Positions 26,401-51,600 of a stretch of 64,000 bases of DNA are shown here, piece by piece (within the stretch, counting starts at the first letter, position 1; each line of letters starts with the position of its first letter). Source of the stretch: Larus michahellis (Eukaryota; Chordata; Aves; Charadriiformes; Laridae). The notes beneath the pieces are model-generated. The model searched no databases, was not told the origin of the DNA, and saw nothing but the letters and a program-made list of their open reading frames with translations. The position numbers and the translations under genes were made by a program. Where the stretch lies: positions 186,001-250,000 of the forward strand of contig NC_133914.1 in NCBI RefSeq assembly GCF_964199755.1, given 5' to 3'.

Positions 26401-29400
26401 GCCATCATGGACTGAGATTGAAAGAGATGTGTGCGTAGTAGTGGATGGACAGTTTGGTGCAGAAATCTGTCCCAGGCTGGTGGGAGACACTCAGAGCAGA
26501 GAGTGGGATTCAAGTCTCTGCTTGGCTCCCCGTCCCCAATTCCTGAGCTCTGTGTTGTGGGTAAAAATGAGATGGGAACCACAGAAGACGTTATTTGCAG
26601 GGTGGGGGGAACTGCAGATGGCAAACGTGTGCAAAGCATATGTGCAATGGAGGTTTCTCTCCAGCTAGTGTAAGAAATTATTCCCTCTTTTCCTTTCCAG
26701 CCATGTTTCCAGATCCATGTCTCCCACTACGACATCTCAGATACAAGCCAGGAAGAAGAGGAGAGGGGTGAGTATCGTTTGCGTTGAGCAGAGTGGCTGC
26801 TGTGTCTCTCTCAGGGGACAGGCTGGTCCCATCTGTGTGCCAGGGCTCCCCGTGACATCCCGTGTGTGCGGTGGGGTGCTGTTGTCATGTTCTTCCTGCG
26901 AGGACACAGTGCAAAATGAATTTTACACCATTCCCTGCTCCATCTCCTGCAGAACTATCCCCACAGCCAATTGGAGATTTTTTTGCAGAGGTTTAGCCTC
27001 AAATCTGGCAGAAAGCGGTGGGGATAGGGGTGGAGGAGAGCAATTTTACCTGGGGTTATCACACCAGTCAGTTAATGTTTCTTTGCTCAGCTTTTGCACC
27101 CAAAACATTTACTTACATGGCCCTGTTCAAAGTGCCTCTCTCACCCTGCCATAGCTGTTAATGAGGGCTTTAAACCCGTGAACTGTGGCTGTAAATGACC
27201 GTGATTTCTTCCTCCACTGGGAAATCTGCAGATCATTGAGAAGCGGCGCCGGGACCGTATCAACAGCAGCCTGTCCGAACTGCGGCGCCTGGTGCCCACC
27301 GCCTTCGAGAAGCAGGTGTGTGTGTGTGCGTCTGTGATTTCCACCCTTCCTCCCGTGTGGGCTGCGTTTCAGCAGTGATAAGGGTAGAGCCCTCAGAATG
27401 AGAAAGTCTGCAGCAATGCTGTGTCTTTCTTATCGTCATCACTTCAGGGAGTAAGTAGGTGGTGAAACTGGGCGGTAAAACAATATTAACAAATATTCAG
27501 GAGTCCCAGGGAGGATAAATTCAATCCAGAAAGTGTTTTGCAGATACGAAGATGCACAGAAATGGGGATTTTTCAATTTGCATTGGGGGATCTTGGGAAG
27601 GAGCTCCATTTTCTACTCACTTGATGTGAAAACCAGAGCAAATGCTCTGAATGGATGCTCCAATGTGAGCACTCCTGGGCTTCAGGAAGGTTTCAGGGAG
27701 GAGGTGATAGGGAAAAACCCAGCTCCTGAGAGGCACAAAACCCTAGACCATAAAATGATGCATTGCTCTTTTTTCCTGCTCCCAACACACAGGGGTCTTC
27801 CAAGCTGGAGAAGGCGGAAATTCTACAAATGACAGTAGATCACTTAAAAATGCTTCATGCCACTGGAGGAACAGGTAAGAACTGCTCATATAAGCACACA
27901 GGTGAGGTGAAGGTGAAAACCTGGAAGGAAAATTCCCCATCAGCCTCATCAGCAAGCAGAATCTTGGTGCTGGTGTGCTCTGCTGCCCTGCCTGCTTCCC
28001 AAGGGAAATATTTTTTGAGGGAGGGCAGATGGATGTTTCCTGTCCTGTTGTTTTTCTTATGTCTAATGTATGGGTCAGCATCCCATGCATACGTTTGGCA
28101 GACTGGGGTACGTGGGATAGCAAATCCCCACAGGGACAGTCCCACTGCTGTTGTCACACACCCTGCTAAACACTGCCCAGCCAGACACGCGCTTAGTCCC
28201 GCACAGAAACGGAGCCTGCTTCCAGAAAAATGATATTAAACTCTTTACCTCCTCCCTGGGATACATTTCCTGCAGAGGCTGAATTCTGCATGGGGACTCC
28301 GCAAATAAACAAGTCCTTTTTCCTTTTCTGTTCTTTTTTTTGTGTGTGTCTCTTGGTTGTTATAAGAAGAGAGAGGGAGCCCTGTGCAAAATTCAACAAA
28401 GGTCTTATTTGTACTGAGACCTCAGTACAGACCCTCTGTCCTGTTCCAGTTAACAGGATGGAGATCATAGCTCCAGTAAAGAAGCCTCTGGCTTGCTTAC
28501 CACCCATTTTTGGCTTGCTGGGGACATTGCTGGCATCCAGGCTTTGGTTCAGAGCTGTAACTTGGTCTGGAACATTTGTTTAGATATTCAGTTTGACTGC
28601 ACTGCAACAAAGGGCTGTATTGTCATGAGAGAACCCATCAAGCAAAGTGGTCCAGTGCTTCGCTGTGCTGTGACATTCTCTGCTTTATTGCTTATCGTCT
28701 CACTAAGCTGGAAGTAGGGAGCAGAAGCCTAAAAATCAGCCATTGATTGCATTTTATCTTGTTGATTTCTGTGGCTTCGAGCTTTCTCGGCCCAGCAGTC
28801 TTCGTTCTGCCACTGTCCTGTCTCCTTCCGCCAGACATCTGTTTAAATGAAGTATAAAGACTGGGATCCAGGCAGAGGAAAATGATGCTAAGCTGTGCAT
28901 TGAGGAGACGCAGTGTCCCCCTGTTCTGCAAGACCGGGGATGGTCCATTTGCAAAGAGGGACCCAGTGCCCATCTAGCTCATAGCCATGTCTCCAGCAGC
29001 AATAACTGAGAGAGTCCAATAGGAAAAAATTCATCCTTCCTGAGCACAGTTAATGAAACCTCTTGCTCATCGCACATGCTGGAGTGAGAGGCTTCATGAC
29101 CCTGGTAGTTTTATCTCGATGAGATAACTGCAGATGCTATTCTCATGCACACAAACGTCCAGTCCTTTTGGACACCCACTTGGCTATCTGCTTCAGTAAT
29201 ATCACATGGCAGCAAAGTGCCTCAAGTGAAATACACAGTGCATTAGAGAGGGTAGTGAAATCAAAGCACATTCCTGAGCTCTGCATGGACTTACTGTCAC
29301 CCGTGTCCTCTCCCTACAGGCTTCTTAGATGCTCGAGCTCTGGCTGTGGATTACAGGAGTATTGGCTTCCGGGAATGCCTCACTGAAGTTGTCAGGTACC

Positions 29401-29987
29401 TGGGCATCCTCGAGGGCCAAAATGCTGCTGACCCCATCCGGCTGCGACTCCTCTCCCACCTGAATAATTACGTGGCCGAAATGGAGCCTTCACCTGTGGC
29501 CACTTCCCTCCTGCCCATCCAGATGTGGCCGTGGTCCTTCCTCCACAGCACTGCTGGCCCTGTGCAAATCCCCAGGAGGGAGGCTGCTCCCACTCCGGTT
29601 GTTTTGACTGCATCTTCCCTGGCTTACCCGAGCCCCGCTGTGAGGCCAGCTCCGCTTCGCCGCATCCCCAGCGACATGCTGCCGTCCCGCCGAAGCTTCC
29701 TGGCCAGCAGGATGGCCTCTTCCAGCCGGAGGGCCCGAGGCACTGGCTCATCTGCAGCCATAGCAGCTGTGCCCAGGATGCCGTCGCCAGCGGGAGTATT
29801 GAGAGAGGGCTCGTCCAAGAGCAGCCAAATCGCGACGTTCCTCTTCTCACCAGCCTCCACCAGCATCCCTGTTCCACCAGCTTACACAGCACCTCCCGCC
29901 TTGGGCACTGCCACGCAGGGACCTGGGATCAGGGTTGGGACATCCAGGATCTGCCGCTCCTGGGCAACTGAAATTGGGGCTTTCTGA
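23008..29987 (+). CDS. HEYL: HEYL, Hairy/E(spl)-related bHLH-Orange repressor
   Basis: Coding exons lie at 23008-23087, 26701-26767, 27232-27315, 27793-27874 and 29320-29987. Borders are GT/AG, phases close, and the product has 326 residues (human 328). It is a Notch-induced nuclear transcriptional repressor that binds E-box-type DNA as a homo- or heterodimer. The basic region [20 protein letters not shown] (about residues 44-63) has Gly where HES proteins have Pro, a HEY hallmark. Helix-loop-helix runs to about residue 98, followed by an Orange domain (about 116-153, [19 protein letters not shown]). The C-terminus is Ser/Pro-rich. The protein ends [17 protein letters not shown] fits the family and CRSW replaces the YHSW remembered for human HEYL. 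That weak YRPW-like motif separates HEYL from HEY1 and HEY2. The start [16 protein letters not shown] aligns with human MKRPKEPSGSDGESDG. Confidence 0.97.
23088..26700 (+). other. HEYL: HEYL intron 1
   Basis: The intron is 3.6 kb with donor GTGAGG and an acceptor TTTCCTTTCCAG. No coding likeness is seen. It holds a second perfect CGTGGGAA (minus strand, 25802-25809), a MIR-like scrap around 24709-24748 and an AT-rich segment at 24840-25020. Confidence 0.8.
25802..25809 (-). promoter_or_regulatory. HEYL: RBPJ (CSL) consensus site in HEYL intron 1
   Basis: TTCCCACG on the plus strand gives CGTGGGAA on the minus strand. It is the second exact RBPJ match near HEYL, about 2.8 kb inside the first intron. 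Function is inferred. Confidence 0.35.
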
Positions 29988-31960
29988 CCCTGCCTTCCCC
30001 TTCGGAGACAGGAATTCTTCAGCACTCATTGCCCACAGGCCTAAGAACAAACTCAGCTGAAAAGGCATCTTTCCTGCTTTGCAGAAGCCAAGGATCCATA
30101 AAGAAAATTCTCTTTGCTCTTGCCTCCCTCCTCGCACCGCCTTCCTTGCCTCACCATCACACGTCCTCTCCCTCGTGATGCCTGCAAACGTAAACCACAT
30201 CCAATTCGATGCACTTGCCTTCATGCAGCCGTACTCCAGACCCTTATGGCTACAAGGGAGGGGGCACACGCAGATCCCAACCCTGTCCCTCCTCCAGCAA
30301 ACCCCTCTGCAGAGCCCAGCATTGCTCTCCTTTGGAAAACAGCCAGCCTTGAAATATTGTCTTATTTCCTTGGGGACTCAGAGCTGACAGACAGAGACTT
30401 GCTTGTGCTGATTGCCCATGATGTGTCCCCCAGCTGCAACACCTAATTTTGGCGTGGTGGGATGGATGCAGCTCGCCCCCCTCCCCAGCGCGGTTGGCAC
30501 CCTGGGAGGCAGGCTAGAGCTCCCTTAGCGAACTGGCTGCCTGCTAATCCCCATGCTTTCCTTGCCGCATTACCAGCTTTTCCCACTTATGTGCCCTTAA
30601 GGTGGAGTGAGACAACAGCTTAACAGAGCTTGTTCCCACAGCTGAGCTGAAACACCATCGTGTCTGCAGGGCCTCTGCTGGGTCCCTGCACAAACCGTAC
30701 AGCAGCAGCCGGACAGGCCGCCCGGGTAGAGGAAGGCTTCTGCAGCCCTTGCTCCACACCGAGGTGCAAAGAGGAGAGACAAGGCGAGACAGAGGATTTC
30801 AAAGGGACGTCTGTCACGGAGGGGAAGGCTCTGACGGCCAAAGTGAGAAGAAAAGGCCTTTTCCTCTGCCAGTCTCCCCGCTGGAGCCGTCTTTCCTCCA
30901 TCCCCTGCTGAACAGCCGTGACTGCAAAGGGGGGGGAATGGGTCAGACCAGACTGCATTTGAAATGCCTCCCTCATTCTCTCTCAGCCCTGTGTCCCTCA
31001 CCCTCTCCTCCCACAATGTCTCTGTTTTGTTTCTTCAGCGCCATGGTTTGGTCTCATGTTGCTCATCCCTCTCCCTGGTCTGGGACCAAAACCCACTCAA
31101 GTTTCACTGCAGACCTTGGCAAGCTCTGGGTCTGCACTTGTCCTGATTCCCCAAGAGCTTTTTCTGCGTGCCCCTAGATAACTGACGCAGCAGATACACC
31201 TCTGCTCTTCCAGCTGTCCTCCCCTCCTCTCTTCTTTGGGCACAAAGGAACAGAAACTTGAAGCTCTCGAGCCACCCTGCTCCTGTGCCATGTCCCTAAC
31301 GCCCATGGTGGCCAGGGCAGGGTGTCCCAGAGCTCCCTCCTGTCTGAACAGCGCCCACTCCCTGTATCTGTGCCTTGACTTGCTGGGATTCATGTGCAGA
31401 ATAGCCTGGACGCAGTTGCATGCCCACCCCAAGGAGTCTCACCCACCTCTACAGCACTGTGACAGGAAAAGAGAGAAAAGTGTAGGAAGGTCAGTGCAAA
31501 GAAAGGTGAAAAAAAGGGAGAAGGTCTCTCTTGAATGGGAGAGGCTCTCCCCACGCCTCACATCAAACGCGCAGCCGGTTAGACTGTGTGGATGAGCTGG
31601 TGTTTGCCTTCCTACAGATTGTATCTGCCATGTGCATGTCAATGTATGTATCTGCTATTGTTTTGAAAGTGAGTCCCTCCCAGTTGTTTTGATGAAAGTC
31701 ATCGCACTTAACACACAGAAATGCCTCCGCTACTTCTCCTCACCCTTGTCCTGAAGTGCTAGGATCAGCCAGGAACAACATATTCGCTTTTAATAAAGCC
31801 AGAGGAGGTCCTCACGGACCCCGGTTGTTCCTGCAGCTGGTCGGCACGCTAGAGCTCACAGCCAGTAGCCCAGCCTCACTTTATGCTGTGCAGAGCTGTT
31901 AGATTCACGAGCTGTGACATGCAGCAAAGGTGTCAAATAAAGTCTTTCAAACCCCTGTCC
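29988..31960 (+). other. HEYL: HEYL 3' UTR
   Basis: About 1.95 kb of noncoding sequence follows the TGA stop. Poly(A) hexamers lie at 31792-31797 and 31936-31941. No gene likeness was seen in the open frames on either strand. Confidence 0.65.
31936..31941 (+). terminator. HEYL: Probable poly(A) signal of HEYL
   Basis: AATAAA is followed within about 25 bp by a GT-rich stretch (TGTCCTGGTTGTG). A second AATAAA at 31792-31797 could serve as an earlier site. Confidence 0.6.
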
Positions 31961-34900
31961 TGGTTGTGAAATGTAGCGTCGATGTGAATCTCTTCTGCTA
32001 ATCCAGCCTGCTTGGATGACTGCTAGTTTTGCGGCAGGTCAGCTTTTGTTCCTGAAAAGCTTCAAAAAAGGCAAGATGTGTGTTAAGGTAACATCCCTGC
32101 TGATCCTTTTATAGTTGCTGCTCTTGGTAACTCTGGTCCCATGACTTGTTACTTTGCAAACCACTCCGTGAGTCAAAGTCAGCCAGATAGTCGGCAACAC
32201 TTGCCCCAAGACTGGCAATAATCCGTGGCTTGAGAACAAATTATTTCATTTAGCTACCAGTGTCCACAAAAATGTCAGGGAACAAATTGGGTCCAGCAGA
32301 GCCTTGCAGCCAGATGCCGAGGGCTCCTGACCCTTTGCAAGCAGGACCAGAATAACCCCTGCTGCTTCTTGCTGTCGGGAAATGCTTTGGACGAAACAAA
32401 GAGCCACAGCTGAGAGCTTGTCTGTTTTGAGGAAAGGGCCAGTAAATGATCCTTCTCGTGAAAGATGCTGGGAGAATTTTCCGGGGAATGGTGGGAATTC
32501 AACTTCCTTTCCCATAACTCCTTCTTGCTCCAAAATGCCTTTCAAAACCGCCCATAAATCCCTGCCTTAAGTGCCGTGTTGGGAACTGCTAGAAGGGAGC
32601 AACTGCAGCTGTGATGGAGTAACGCAGCATCCGTCTGGAAGCAGAGAGAAACTTCAAGAGCAATAATAGGGCTATTGATGACGAGTCGTCCCGCTGGTGC
32701 CTGGGCTGCCCCGACCCGGCTGGAGGCAGCGGTGGGAGCTCAGTGCTGTGGTGTGGCCTCGGCCAGAGAGAGCAACCAAATTACCCGCCGTGGGAGGCAG
32801 GCATACAAACCAGACCCGCGGGCTACAGCGGTAAAACAAAACAGAGACAGTGGAAAAAAACCACCACTTCCTGATCTCTGCTGATCAAACGGGAGCCGGA
32901 GCGGGTGGGAGGGCATCGGTTCAGGCCCATGGGGTTTTCTCCCCACAGCAACATGGTGATTAGAGCAGTAGCCCGGGACTGGAGCTTCATTTCTTTCCCC
33001 AGGGTTTTCTTTAGCCTAAATGTCTTCTCTAACACATCCTGTCAACTTTTGATCTACCCTGTAGGGGAAATCCCCGAACTCTCTGCGCACTCTCTCCATC
33101 CTCGTTCCTCAGGCAAAAAAAACATAATGAAGAGGCCTATGGGAATGTGTGGGCTGCGTTCGGCGCAGTCCAGCTGGGGTTGCTTGGTGTCATGCAGCAG
33201 TGTAAAACGCCTCTCCAGCTCTGACAGTGGCAAGGCTGAAAAGAAACAGGGTCCTGATGAACAAGCCTTTGCCTACTTCTTGGAGGGGACAAGGCCACTT
33301 CCAGGCTGCGGGAGATTTGCTGTGCTCCTGCTCTCCCAAAGCTCTCCCAAGCTCTAGCAGCAAGCAAGTCCTGCTCTCCCAAATACCCCTGCATGAAAAA
33401 TGTTTCTTATCTCAGTTCTGCGATTGCCTGCCCTGGGTGAAATGCTCTCCCAACTGCCTGTCTGTGTTTTTCTGCTTGTGGTGCAATCCCGGCCTGCCCT
33501 CTGCTGGTAAAATCCCAAAGCTAAGGAGGAGAAATCCTAAACCAGGGTCAGCATTTGGTTGAAAACTTGCCATGGAAAAATGGATGATCTTTTATGATGA
33601 CTGTCAGTGACTATCACTCAGACACATGGTAGCAGAACGGCTTGGGAGGCCTCAGGGTGATGGATCTCACACCAGTGTTGTCGATGGGGATGGACTGGTG
33701 AGATGAAGACATTAGAAGATGTAACCTTTGCTCCAGGCACTGCTGAAGGTCTTGAGAGGGTGAACTGGGAGGATCTCGGGCATCTTGGTCGCCAGGAGCA
33801 GCTGTTGAGGGTACCAAAAGCAGTGGAGTCCCTGGGGCAGTTTTGGGCCGTTGTGGGCTGAGGGTTCCCCCAGCCTGTCAGTTTGTGTTGGGAGTGAAAA
33901 GGACCAAGGAGGACACAGGACTCCAGCTGTCTGCATAGTGTCCCCTGGGAGGGTACGCAAATGTCAATAAATATGCTTCAACTAAAAGCCATTCTCAGTG
34001 TAGCCACAGCGGCTGCTTGCAGCCAAATGGCATTTTATGTGGAAAAATGTTCTTCGAGCTCTGCTGTGTTTTGACTTTAGCCATCAGAGCAGGAGCCACT
34101 CTGAACTCCTTCCACAGCAAGATGCCCATCTCAGCCCGTGGTTTCCCAGCTGAGGAGATGCCAGGCTGCGGAGGATCGAGCTGCAAAACAATCGCAGGCC
34201 CCGGGTGCGATCCCACCAGTGCATACCAGTGCTGTCTCCCCACACTGCCAGCTGTTGGGAGGAAGATGATAAGCTCAGGAGGAGGATGAGTTGTGTCTTC
34301 AGAAAATAATCTGGACTGAAAATATTGCAAAATATGACAATTTGGTATTGCTACCTTTTATTCTGCTACTCTCGATTATTGCACTGTAATGAAGGGCTAA
34401 GTATCACAATACCTTTTAATGATAACATCGTATCCCACTTTTAAAGTAAACTAAAGGCAATGTAATGTAGAACGAAAAGTCACAGCAGACCAGCTACCAG
34501 CCTCTGTAGACTATCTTAGTCCCCCTTAACAGGACATCCATGGTGCCTGAAGGTCACTGATGAATCATTGAATCCTGCACTGCTGTGTCCTCACGCTCTG
34601 CTGAAGACACTGGAAATAGATAATTACGGGTCTCCCCGGAGATGAATCTCGTGAGCGTGAAGCTGTGGAATGGTGGAGGGGGGTGAATCCCTCTCTTGTT
34701 CCAGCGGCTTTCTTCAGCATTCGGAGTCGTTGAACCCTCACTCTGGGAAGAGGGACTGACAGCTCGCTTCCACGGGGAGACGTCGAGGAGCCTTGGTCCC
34801 GCTCCAGGGCAGCCCATGATGTGAGCTGGCGCAGTGCTGGGGCTGCCGCGAGACCTTGGACTTACTCGAGGGAAAATTATGCTCTCCTGAGGAGGAGGCA

Positions 34901-35680
34901 GATCGCTGTGGGAACGGCTCCAGCTGTGGCTGCTCCTTATCTCACCACCAGCAACACCTCCAAAACCACAGCTTGAAGCAGTGAGGAAAATTATCCCAGA
35001 GGAATTATTTGCTCTCCCAGTGAATTTTCCTGCTTGTCTTGATCCTTGCCCTGGCCTCAGCCCCACGGCACCGCTCTCTCCAGAAGTTCCTCTGGGCCCC
35101 TCGTGTTTCATGATGGGACTGAGCTGCCCTGCAAGACATTTAGAGGGTGGGATGGGAAACAACCCCAAAACCACCCTTCTGGGGGGTGTTGCTGTGGTTG
35201 CCTGTTGCTGCCAGCTGCCCACAGGGGATCATTTTGCCCTAAATCTCTAAATCTGGCCCACCATCCTTGTGCAGGGACAAGAATTTGGTGTTGCTGGGGC
35301 CACTGTGGGATTGGTGTGTGGGCTGAGCTGCGAGACAGCATGGCTCTTCTCCAAATGCCGCCCGGGCACCATTTTGCATGGCGGCCACATAAGACTGGTG
35401 GGGTTAGGAAGTTGTTGTGCTTATTTACTGAGTGAGTTGCCAGCTTGTGTGGGGTGGACATCCCTGAGAGGTGACAGGTGGATGTTGTTGGGCAGCCTGA
35501 GGGGCTTGGGTCTGAAGGGGAGTGCTTGGTAGTGTGGCACTAGTCCCTCCAGGCATGTGCTCATCATGAGGGGCCAGAAGCATGTGGGGGACTTGGGATT
35601 CCTAGCACTGGGAGTGGTTTAGACAGAAATGGAGGCCCAGCTTGTTCTGGGGCATGTGAGGAGGCCGGAGCCAGAGCGAT
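31960..35680. other. HEYL-PABPC4 intergenic region, no gene seen
   Basis: Nothing recognisable was found on either strand. An AT-rich segment at 34270-34510 and scattered GC-rich open frames are the only features. No CR1 or MIR segment was identified here. Confidence 0.6.
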
Positions 35681-35762
35681 CCTAAGGGGCAGTGGGCCGC
35701 CATGTCCTCGCTGAAGGTCGTCGCCTGGCGACCCCAAAATGGCGGGCGGGGGGGCACCCCCC

Positions 35763-35809
35763 CGCCTCGCCTCGCCTCGCCTCGCCCCGCCCTGCCTCGC
35801 CTCGCCTCA
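35763..35809 (+). repeat. (CTCGC)n microsatellite in PABPC4 promoter
   Basis: About nine near-perfect CTCGC units lie about 165 bp upstream of the TATA box, inside the CpG island. Confidence 0.85.
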
Positions 35810-36000
35810 GGGCAGACGGGCGGGCGCTCGGCGGTCCTCCCCCCCGCTGGGGTCGCTGCAGCGGGCGGCGGCGGCACGTCGGGCGGCGGGGGTCGCTCCC
35901 CGCCGGGCCTCTTCGCCGCCGCCGCCTCCTCTCCGCCGCACGGCGGCCCCGCTCCACGCCGCCCCGGCGGCTATAAAGGGCCGGCCGCCGCCCGCCGCTG

Positions 36001-49636
<13,636 letters not shown>

Positions 49637-50930
49637 ACCCAGGAGACTGGTGAGTGTCTGGGTCCATAGCTCCAGTTCAAAGCTTGCAGAATCAGAGTAA
49701 AGACGGAATGACCGTTAGTGAACACAGCCAGTCTGGAGGCCCATGTAGGTCCGGGTGCAGCACTTGTCTGATTTTAGTCCACTCTTTAAAAAACAAAACA
49801 AACAAATCAACCCTAATGCAGTTTTTCCCATTGCAATCTGTATTGTAGAAGCTTTAGAAATATTCTTCAGAAATCTTAGTTTAATTAAGCATCAGAAAGA
49901 TGTTGCGTAAGTCCCTGAAGTGTTCCTAGCAGTTGACATGTCAAGGAAGGAATAATGTATTGAGATAAGATAGATCTTGCGAAACTGCTAATCTGGGAAA
50001 TAAAATGACACGCATGAGATGCTCTAGTGACTTTGAGGCTAAATCGGCTGTTAATGCCCGGTCCTCATCCTGACAATCACTTGCCTGCAGTAGATATTAA
50101 AGTGCCGAAGTCAGGAATGTCATTTCATTGCATCGGTCTGTGCAAACAACCGTCTCCTGTTTTGGATCTGGCTCTTGTTTAACTTCTGAATAAGGTTTTG
50201 GGTTCTTTGCCTCTTCTTGCTTTTGGTGATCCATTTTTCTGCGGGTTGTCAGGAATTGCCACCTTCAGTACTCTTTGTGAAGCTGTTGTGGTCAGATGTC
50301 ACAACTCAAACGCTGAAGAATGATGAAGGGTTCTTCTGTTTTCATCTACGTATTTCTCAATGGCTCCAGGCCCTGGCTTCTCTGCTAAAGAGTTTTGAGT
50401 TTCTTGTCAGATGATCAGAAATGGATATTATCCACAACTCTTAACAGCTTCGTTCTACCTTGCAAATTACATTGGGAGTCCTTATGGTTTGTAAAAACGG
50501 GGAGGTTCACTAGCCTGGAGCGAGGTGGTGCTGCGTGTAGGTAACTCCTCTTCCTCTCTTCCTCTAGGATGCAAAGAAGTCAAATAGCCCCTTCATGGAC
50601 ATCTGCTCAAGATGTTTGAAGATTCTTCACTGTCCTGCAGACTTCAATGCCATGCATCATATCACATAGTTATATTGCATTTTGTAAATTAATCTTTAAG
50701 ATCTTATTTAAAAAGCCAACTCTGAAGCTCTAGATTTCCAAAAGCAGAATTGGGCTTGCAAGCTTTTCTGTCGTGGTCAGAACAGAGCTACCCTTTGTGT
50801 CTTCTGAGCAGGATATTGAGGATTTTAGGTTGAAAGTTATTTTGTGGTTTTGGTTTTAACTGAACAATCCACTTTGGAAAGTCTAGAAAGCATTTATCAA
50901 TAAAGGAATAAAAACTTTCATTGTGTCACT
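49637..50930 (+). other. PABPC4: PABPC4 3' UTR, with intron 14 and noncoding last exon
   Basis: Thirteen bases after the stop lies a strong donor (ACTG|GTGAGT, GT at 49650). The matching acceptor TTCCTCTAG ends at 50567. The last exon, about 50568-50925, is noncoding. An exon junction within 50 nt of the stop should not trigger nonsense-mediated decay. The intron itself shows nothing recognisable. Confidence 0.7.
50899..50912 (+). terminator. PABPC4: PABPC4 poly(A) signals (tandem)
   Basis: Two AATAAA hexamers lie at 50899-50904 and 50907-50912, followed by a GTGTCACTTTTTT-type downstream element. Cleavage is expected near 50925, leaving about 370 bp to the next start codon. Confidence 0.8.
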
Positions 50931-51119
50931 TTTTTCTCTCTAGATTTGGTAAGTAAATGCCATGTGGCTTAGTAAAATTAAACTGGCAGGCAGTTGTCAT
51001 AGGTCTATCTATTAAAACTGTGATTGAATCCAGTTACTCTGCTTGTTAACTTTGCGCAGTTGCTGTTTCGAAGCAGCTGTGTTAAATTTTTGCCACAGGC
51101 CGATGATGTTGGGTTTGGT

Positions 51120-51600
51120 TAATGCCCGCCTGGGCCAGGGCTATAACGAAGCGCCGATCTAACGGAAGGGGCTGGAGGAGTCCCCGCCGCGCTGCCCGCC
51201 CGCTGCCGGCGGAGGGCGCTCGCCGCCCGCTCGCCGCGGCCCCTCCCCGCGGAAGGGGCTGGGCCGGGGCCGGGGGCGGTTCCGGGGCGGAGGGAAGATG
51301 GCGGCCACCAAGCGGGTGCTGTACGTGGGTGAGTGGCGGGGCCGGGGGCCGCCCCGAGCGGGGCTGGGGTCCGGCGGGCGCTGACGGCTGTGTGTCCCGC
51401 AGGGGGGCTGGCCGAGGAGGTGGACGAGAAGGTGCTGCACGCCGCCTTCATCCCCTTCGGCGACATCACCGACATCCAGATCCCGCTGGACTACGAGACG
51501 GGTGCGTGGCCCGGGGCGGCGGGTCGGGCGCATCCCCCCGGTGCGGAGCGGTGAAGGGGGCAGCGAGGTGTCCCCGGGGGGCGACACACGGGCCCCAGCC
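51120..51600 (+). promoter_or_regulatory. PPIE: PPIE CpG-island promoter
   Basis: This is a dense CpG and GC block with GGGGCGG-like Sp1 sites just upstream of the start codon and no TATA box. It starts about 200 bp past the PABPC4 poly(A) site. The TISU around the ATG suggests that transcription starts only a few to about 30 bases upstream, near 51268-51293. Confidence 0.65.
51294..51305 (+). promoter_or_regulatory. PPIE: TISU element over the PPIE start codon
   Basis: GAAGATGGCGGC is an exact match to the TISU consensus SAASATGGCGGC (translation initiator of short 5' UTR), with the ATG at 51298. The same string fits the YY1 motif. TISU genes have very short leaders and initiate without scanning. 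Confidence 0.7.

Noticed and set aside
30435-30450. Fourth ACA-like snoRNA end (CTGCAACACC) in the HEYL 3' UTR
   Set aside because: The upstream sequence has none of the stems, H box or pocket of the PABPC4 snoRNAs.
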